Of a stretch of DNA of 64,000 nt, positions 50,301-59,300 are shown piece by piece. The stretch's first letter is position 1. Every line of letters begins with the position of its first letter. Source of the DNA: Serratia rhizosphaerae (GTDB taxonomy: Bacteria > Pseudomonadota > Gammaproteobacteria > Enterobacterales > Enterobacteriaceae); assembly GCF_009817885.1 (NCBI RefSeq), contig NZ_CP041764.1, positions 186,001 through 250,000 on the forward strand, read 5' to 3'. Position numbers and translations under genes: made by a program. A model generated the notes under the pieces. The model had not been told where the DNA came from. It made no database searches and was given only the letters and a program-made list of their open reading frames with translations.

Positions 50301-53300
50301 CAACGGCAGCATCCTTCCCGCCACCACGGTGCCCACCACGGTCACGGCAGCACCGGAGTAGAGTGCGAGCACCTTGTGCCAGGCGTATTGCAACAAGGCG
50401 TTCAGGGTCATGCCTTGGCGCTGGGCAGCTTCGAGCGCGCACCGGCGCTCTTCGGCGCTCAGTTCACAGCGGCAAATCCCCGCAGCGGAGACGCTCTTGA
50501 TGGCTGCTAACGCCGATGACTCCGCATCCGGACGGCACCATCCGCTCAGATCCGGCGAGGTGTCTACCAATCTCAGGTAGTCGCGCCAGAAATCCGTGTC
50601 CCTATCGCGATACCGTTGAATGTAGCGCTGAACTGAAGCAAAGAGATCCGGTCTGTCCGCCGGCTCACGTCCGTGAGAAAACGTCAGGTAAGCGTCATGC
50701 AGCGCCCCCACCAGCAGCGGACTGCTCCAGCCATCGAGGATGGCGTGATGTACACAGAACAGGCAAGCGAAGTGGTCATCCGCCAGTTTGACCAGGCAGA
50801 CACGGTACAGTCCGCTTTGTTGGAGATCGAAGCTGGCCTGCTGCTCACTTTCCTGCAGCCTGTGCAAGGCGTGTTCCCGTTCTTCAGGCGACAGATGGCT
50901 GATGTCATGGACGCGCCAAGGGAAACGCCCTTCATGATCCACGACCTGCACGATTTCACCGCGCCAATCGAACCGCAACCTCAGGCAGGAGAACTGTTGT
51001 TGCACCCATTGCCACGCCCGCTTGAACGTCTCGGGTTCGATCGCACAGTGGTAATCCCAGCGCGTAGCCACGCGATACACCCGATCGGCGTCGCCAAAGG
51101 CCAGCGAATGGTGCAACATCCCTTGCTGCAGACTATTGGCCATGAAGACCGCATCAACCGCCTGCGCATGTTGCAGCCGATCCAGATGGGGTTGCGGGAG
51201 GACGAAATCGACATCCGATTCGGTTAACCAACGCCAGGATGGCCAATTCATCGATACCAGGCCATCTTCCAACTCTCGAATAAGTCGCTGCGTCAACCAG
51301 GCCGCGTCATGCTCCCGCAGCCGGCTTTCGACCCGCAATTCAAGACGATCGCCAACGTTCAACACGACGATATCGATCAGATGCGTCCCTTCCTGGGAAG
51401 CATGGCGATGCAGCCCCACAAAGTGGTGATCCAGCGCCCAGTCTCCCGCCGCCTCCATCTTGCCCAGGTAGTTGATGCTGATGCCGTCCTCTCTCACCAC
51501 GGGCAAACCACACAGGACACCGAAGTTTTCCGCCCGCTGCGACCAACGTCTCAGATTATTTTTCACCGCGAGCAAATGTTCCCTGGCATCGCATTGATAG
51601 CTAAAACGCACGGGATAACGACTGGTGAACCAGCCCATCGTCCTAGAGATATCCAGCGTTCGCTCATCCGCTTGCCGACCGTGCCCCTCAAACCATAGGC
51701 TAAAGGCGGTTTGTCCGGTCAAATCATGCAAAACGCGACCAACCGCCCAGGCCACCATGTCCTGCGGCTGCATGCCGAACATGGCGAGGTGCTGCATCAA
51801 GCGACAGGATGGCCCTTCTCCCCACGCAAGGGCATGACGCGTCGTCGCGGTTCCGCCCAGCGCTTGCAACGCATGAACTTCGCTGCCCGGCAATTGCCCC
51901 AGCCACTCTTCACGTTCATGAGAGGTAATTTGCGCACGTTGCCGCAGATGGTTCACCCATTGGCGATAGCTGCTGGCCTTCTCCGGCAGCGTTTCCTCTT
52001 GGCTCAGGCGTCGTAAATCGTCGACGATCACCTGCAGACTGACCGCATCGACAATCAGGTGATGGCAAGCGACGAACACCCTGGCCTTGCCGTCCGCGTA
52101 CCCTTCAAGAACGGCGAATACGGCCAAAGGCCCGCTCTGCAGATCGAACGCCTGCTGCCAGTCGGCAAAACGCTGCAATAGCGCGGCGTCAAAATCCGGG
52201 TGGTCTTCCGGCAGCGACAATGCGCGAATGTCCAAAGCGTGGCATGGCGGCAGCGCAGCCTGCGGCTGGTAGCATTGACGCCATTCTCCCTGGGTATCTT
52301 TTTCGAAGCGCAGATTGAACGCGTCATGCTGCGCCACGAGGTGCGGCAACAGGCATTGCAGACGGGCCATTGTCATGCCAGGCGCCACCAACAGCCCGTA
52401 CTGGTTCCACTGCTGCGGATGCGGCATATCATGTGCCAGGAACCATTGCTGGATGGGCAGTAGCGGAACTGCGCAGCTCAAGGCCCCCGTTTCGCGCTGA
52501 ACGGTCTGGATGCCGCCAACGGTTTGACGGCCGAGCAGAGTGTCGTAGAACGATGCGATGGTGCGATACGTCAGCAACTCTTTCAGCGTGACATCCAGCT
52601 GCAATTCGCGCCTTAACCGCCCCGCCATTTGGATACTGGCGATACTGTCGATGCCCAACTGGAACAAATCCGCCTGGGTACTGAGTTCATCCGCCGGCAC
52701 GTGCAGGATCTCGCCCCACAGCAGACACAGTTGATTTTCACGGTCGTCACGCGGCGGGCAGTAAGTCGTCTGCTCTTCGGCTGCGGGTAGCGGCAAGGCG
52801 TTGCGATCCAGTTTGCCATTCGCCGTCAGCGGCAAGGCATCCAAAGCGATAAGATGCGCCGGTACCATATATTCCGGCAATTGTTCAGCCAGTCGCGAAC
52901 GGAGCATTTTCTCGTCAGCGTTCGCTTCGCCGACGTAATAAGCCACCAGCATCGGTGCCGGCTGCGCCATCACCAGCGCCACGGCCTGGTGGATCCCGCC
53001 GCATTGCAGAAGCCGGCTTTCAATCTCCCCGAGCTCAATGCGATGCCCGCGCAGCTTGACCTGGAAGTCGTTGCGCCCCAGGAATTCGACATAACCTGCC
53101 GCATGCCAGCGCCCTAAATCGCCCGTCTTGTATAGGCGTCCGTGACGAGGGTGCGAAATGAAACGCTCCGCCGTGAGCTGTGGATTTCGCCAATAATTTA
53201 ATGCCACCCCCATCCCGCCAAGATAGAGCTCACCGGTCACGCCAACCGGACACATCTGTCCCTGCGGATCCAAAACATAAAGCGTCTGATGAGGCATCGC

Positions 53301-56300
53301 GGTGCCATAAGGGATGGAACGCCAGGCCGGATCGATCGCCTCTATCGGGTACCAAACGGACCAAATGCTGCCCTCGGTCGCCCCGCCCAGGCTGATGCAG
53401 TCAGCGTGCGGCCAAAGTGTGCGCAACGTCTCCGGCAGATTCAGCGGGATCCAATCACCGCTCATTAAAAACGCGCGCAGCCTTGGCAGTGAGCATCCCT
53501 GCCGTGCCACGGCATCGGCCAGCAGCCCGGCAAGCTGTGGAACGCTATTCCAGACGGTGACTTCACGCTCAGCAAGCAGCGGCAACCACCTCTCCGGATC
53601 TTTTACGCTCTCTTGAGCCGGTAAGACGATCTCCGCACCGACGCTAAGCGCGCCGAAGATGTCATAGACGGAGAGATCGAAGCTCAATTCAGACAGCGCG
53701 AACAGGGCATCTTCAGCGGTCAGCGAGAGGCGTCGATTTACCGCTTGCAGCGTATTCACTGCGCCACGGTGATCGATGGTGACCCCTTTTGGCCGCCCGG
53801 TGGAACCGGAAGTGAAAATGACATAGGCCACATCGGCGGCGCTGACGTGCGGCAAGCCGAAACACTGTGGCAAAGCGGTCGCCTCATCCAGCATATCCTC
53901 GATGACCAAAAGTTGATAACCCGCCTCGCTCAGTGTCCGGATATCCACACGCGCCGACTGTGCCCGGGTCAGCCAGAGCTGTTCTACACCGGCCTGTTGT
54001 AAAATATCGGCGATGCGCCCCGCCGGCCACTCCACATGCAACGGTAGATAGCCCTTGCCGGCCTTCATGATCGCCAGACAGGCACAGACCTGGGCGTAGC
54101 TTTTTTCCGCCAATACGGCAATCAGCGGTGCAGATGAGCCCATCCCCTGCTGTGCCAAAGCATCGCTATCTTGTTTCAATTGGCCATAGGTCATGCCGAT
54201 CGCCGCTTCCCCGTCATACACCGCGATCGTTTCTCGATGCCGTGCTTGCGCCGCCAACAGATCGAACGCGCTGAACAGGGTTTCTTCACTGAGAGGCTGA
54301 GTGACGGCATGTGCCCGATGCATCATTTCTCTTTGCGCTTCAGGCAAATAGTTTTCGCATCCCACCCGTGTTTCCCAAGACTGCTGCGCTAATAGCGAGA
54401 TCAGACGGCAATAGGTGCGATTCAGATGCGCAATGGTTTCTTCATCAAACAGCTGTTCGACATAAAGCCACTTGCTCATAAAGCGGCCATCGACTTCAAT
54501 AGCCTGCAGGTCGATCCAAGCCTGAGAGGTTTGCGCACACCAATATCGCTGCTCGCGCGCCTCGCTGTCTTCCAGATACGCCTGTTTATCCCAATCGCCG
54601 GTTTGTTGCCCTACGACGCCAGTGAAGACCAACGGCGACACCGCCGAATGGCGATCCAGGCCGTGCAGTTTCACCAGATCGCGCTGCACATCCAACCCGC
54701 TGTACAACGCATGTTGAATGTCGTCCCACATGCGCTTATGCGTCGTCTCGATGGTGGTGAACAGGTCCTCGCCGGCATCGCGAAAGTGGAACAGGTTGGT
54801 CGAGGTAAAATCACCAAAAATGTCGTTTACGTCCTCGCAAACCGCGTAGCGGTTGAACAGCGTCATGGTAATGAGAAACTCGCTGTTGCCGGAATATCGC
54901 GCGATGAGGTAGCCATAGAGGCTCAGCAATACCGACGAGTATGAGACCTGATAATGCTGCGCTTGCCGTTTGAAATCCTGCCAAATTTGTTTGTCTATAT
55001 ATAGCGTATGCTCTGCAAAGCGCGGGTGTTCAACCGTGGCCGACGGCACCTTGAGCGGTAAGTTTGGCCGCAGCGGCATATCGGCCAGCTTGTCCTGCCA
55101 ATAAGCGCAATCTCGTTGATACCAACGGGAGGCCTTCAGATGGGCCAGATGCTCCTGGTAGTCTTTGAAGTTCACGGTTGCCAGTGGCGGCAAGACATTT
55201 CCCCGATAAAGCGCATTAAGCAGTTGATACAGCGCCAGACGGCTTTGCACATCCAGCAAAATCAGATCGAGACTGATATGCAGCACGTCGCGATCGCGCA
55301 GCCGGCTGATTTCAAAAGTGAACAACGGGAAACGGTCGACCTGATAGACCTGATGGGACAGACGCTTGCGCACGCACGCCAGCACGGTAGCCTCATCGTC
55401 GAGGCGCAGGTCATTCACCGCCAAGGCATAATGGCCGGCCTGCGACACCGAAATGAAGCGCTGAGTCATGCTTTCCGCGTCATACACGGTGCGAAGCACC
55501 GGACAGAGGGCGATCAATCGGTTAATCGCCAGCTCCAGACGTTCGTCATCAAGACGCGGATAAACGAACTCGTTGTAGATGTGGTTGGCGACGTTACCGA
55601 TCTCATAGTTTTCAAAGCGCCCAACCAGATAGGCTTTCTGAATCTCGGTCATGGCAAAGCAGTCGCCGTTTTCGACACCGCCCTGCAGAGGTAAATGCTG
55701 TAAGTCGCGTTCATCCGCAACATTGATGAAATCGCCAAGGCCGTATTGGGTTCTTCCCTGCCGTTCACAGCACGCTATCAGCGTGTCTATAGCCGCCGCC
55801 CAGGCCTCCAGCAACTGTTGATTTTGCTCGCCGGACAGACCGCTGACAACTTCGAGCTGCAACCTACCTTGCTCTATGTAGCTAAAGAGCGTAATACCGA
55901 AAGGCAAGCCGTTGTCAGGATGGCGCGTCTCACCGACCGGCGACATGACCAGCGCCCAATCCTTTTCATCCGGCGAAGTCAGCTGTCCCAGGTAGTTGAA
56001 ACAAACATTGGGCAGCGGCAACCCTAGCTCACGGGCAAACGCGCCAAATCCTACGCCCTGATGAGGCACGCCGCGCAGTTGCGCTTTGGCCGCCTGTAAG
56101 CGCATTGCCGGATCGGGAGAGGATGAGAGCGCACAGGGATAAAGTGACGTGAACCACCCGACGCAACGATGAACGTCCAGAGCGGCATCAATCTCTTCGC
56201 GTCCGTGTCCTTCAACGGTTACATGGGTCAGCTCCCCGTTAAACCAGTGAGCGAGCATGCCGTCTGCACACGCTAGCAAACATTCGTCGACTTTCGCATT

Positions 56301-59300
56301 GAAGGCACGTAAACCCTCGGTTTGCAGCGCCTGCGTCACTTTTATTGATAACGCGAGGCGGCTGCATGCCATCGTAGCGCCGCGCTCAGCCGGCAACGCA
56401 ACGGGGCGGTAATCCGCCATCCTGTCCCGCCAGTAAGACGCCTCTTCCGCGTGATTGGCACAATATTGCTCGAAGTGCTCAGTCCACTGACGATAACTCG
56501 TTCCCTTATCTCCAAGGCTTTCACCGTGGTAGGCGTTCGCCAGATCGCGGGCCAGAATGCCCCAACTGACGCTATCGAGCACCAAATGGTGGCAAGCGCA
56601 GAAAATACGGGCTCGCCCCTCGTCAAACCCCGTGACATAACCAAAACGATAAAGCGGCCCCTCGACCAGATCGATATCGCTTTGCCATTCGGTCAGCACG
56701 GCGGACAGGGCTTCTTGCCATTCCGGTTCCGAGCGTTCGGCATGATGACACCGCAGTTCGATGGCGTCCGTCATCGGTTGATAGCCTTGGCGCCAATGCG
56801 ACGAATCCTCAGACGTAAACGTCAGGCGTAGCGCATCGTGATGTTGAATCAATGCGTGCAGCGCTTCGCGCAGGCGTTCGACGTCCAGCGCCGGCACATC
56901 CAGCAGAAACGCCTGGTTCCAATAACTCGGATAAGGGAATGCGCAGTCAAAGAACCAGCGTTGGACAGGCAGCAGCGGCAGCTCGCCAACCAATACGCCC
57001 TGCTCCCGTTTACCTTCAATCATCACCTGCTGCTGATGCTGAGCAAGCCGTAAATGGAGTGCATGCACAGTTTTGCTGGCGAACACGTCTTTCACCCGGA
57101 TCGATACGCCCATCGCCTGGCGCAATTTGCTCACCAGCTTGATCGCCATGATACTATCCAGCCCCAACTGATACAGGTTAGCCTCACAGCTGAAATGCGC
57201 TTCATCGATCCCCATAATTTCCGCAACAATGGCGGCGATCTGCGCTTCCCTCTCCGACTGCGGTGCGACACGTTCCTGTACGACCGGCAGAGACGGTTCA
57301 GGAAGCGCACGCCGATCCAGTTTGCCATTCACCGTGATGGGCCATTCTTTCAACCAAATAAAGGTCTCCGGCACCATGTACTCGGGCAAGGCGGCGGCAA
57401 GAAAGTGTTGTAGCGTCGCCTCCGGCAACGGTGCCTGCGCCGTGTAATAGGCCACGAGGCGAGGATGGGGCTGTTGATAAACCAGCGCCACCGCCTGGCG
57501 CACCAAGTCAAACGCTTCGAGACGCTGGGCGATTTCACCCAACTCAATGCGATATCCGCGTATTTTCACCTGAAAATCATTGCGGCCAACATAAACGATT
57601 TGCCCATCATTCCGCTGATACACCAAATCACCGGTTTTATACAAACAGGCATAGTCATCCGCCCGCTCATCCCACTCGGTGCAATACGGATTGACGATGA
57701 ATTTCTCCGCCGTCAGCGCCGCTTTATTCAAATAGCCGTGCGCCAGTCCAACGCCGGAAAGGTAGAGTTCACCCACCGCACCGGGCGGCAAAAGCCGCTG
57801 CCCTTTGTCCAGGACCAACACTTTCATGTTATCAATCGGCCGCCCGATCAGGACGTTATCTATATCCGGATCGTTACAGTCGAAATACAGCACATCGATG
57901 GAGGCTTCGGTTGGCCCATAAAGATTGTGCAGGGCGATATGAGGCAAACACTGCTTAATCCCTTTGACCTGGGTCAGTTTGAGCTCTTCACCGCTGCAGA
58001 ACACGTAGCGCAAGCTCGGCAAGCTGACGTTTCGATCGCGTTGAATGCCCTGTAACGTCTCGGTAAAAGCCGCCAACATTGATGGCACAAAATGCAGTAC
58101 GGTGATGGTTTCGCGCTCGATCAGTTCAATCAGATAATCCGCGTCCTTGTGGCCGTCCGGATCGGCAAAAACGATGTTGGCGCCGTAAAGAGAGGCCCAA
58201 ATCAGTTCCCATACGGAGACGTCAAAAATGTACGGCGTTTTTTGTAACACCCGATCGGCGGCCGTCAGCGGATAGGATTTATTCATCCATTGGATACGGT
58301 TGATCAAACCGCGGTGCGTGCACATCACGCCCTTGGGCTGACCTGTGGTCCCGGAGGTATAGATGACATAGGCCAGATCGTTCGGTGATATCTGACGCGC
58401 CATGTTTTCATCGCTCAACAGCTCAAGCTCGTGGCGCAGCGATTCATCATCCAACACCACCAGCCGCCGCCCTGGCGCCGCCACCCGGTGTCGGTAGGCC
58501 TGATGGCAGATAATCACGTCGGCCCGGCTATCCTGTAGAATGTAATCGAGACGATCGTCGGGGAATGCCGGGTCGACAGGCAAATAGGCGGCCCCCAATT
58601 TCAGGATCGCCCAAATACCGACCAACAGCTCGACGCTGCGATCCAGACACAGCGCAACGCATGCGCCATGCCCCACCCCGCGTGACGATAAGGCGGCCGC
58701 CAATTGATTGGCTTGTAGATTCAACTGGCGATACGTCAATTGCCGATGCCGATCCGCACAGGCGATATTGTCCGGCGTCAGCGCTACCTGCGCTTCCAAT
58801 AAAGCCGCGATATGCTCATCTTCTGAATAATCGCAGCGCGTGTCATTCCATTCAGACAGCACCTGCCGACGCTGGGCTGGCGTGATTAAATCGATTTGTT
58901 CGAGCGGCGTCTCCCAGGATAGCCGATCAAACTGGCCCAGCGCATAAACCAAAGCCTCGAGAATATTGCGAACGTAGTCCTCTTCGTAACGATTCTCCGC
59001 CGCGGTTAACGTGAAATCGATTTGACCGTCTCGTTGAGCGGCAAATAAGGACATGCCAAACTTTTCCGACAGATCGGGATAAGGCTCCAGACGATATTCC
59101 ACGCCGGGGACGGCGATATCGCCGTTTTCAAAGTTATGGAAGGTAAATAGCAGCTGAACCAGTTCATTGATGCGCACCGCGCCACCGTCGATCTCCGGCG
59201 CCAAGTGCCCAATGTTCACCCACGGATGTTCCTGCAACTGCAAAATATCGTGCTGAATGCTTTTGACATTGCTCAACACGCTTTGGTCTGCGCGCAATGC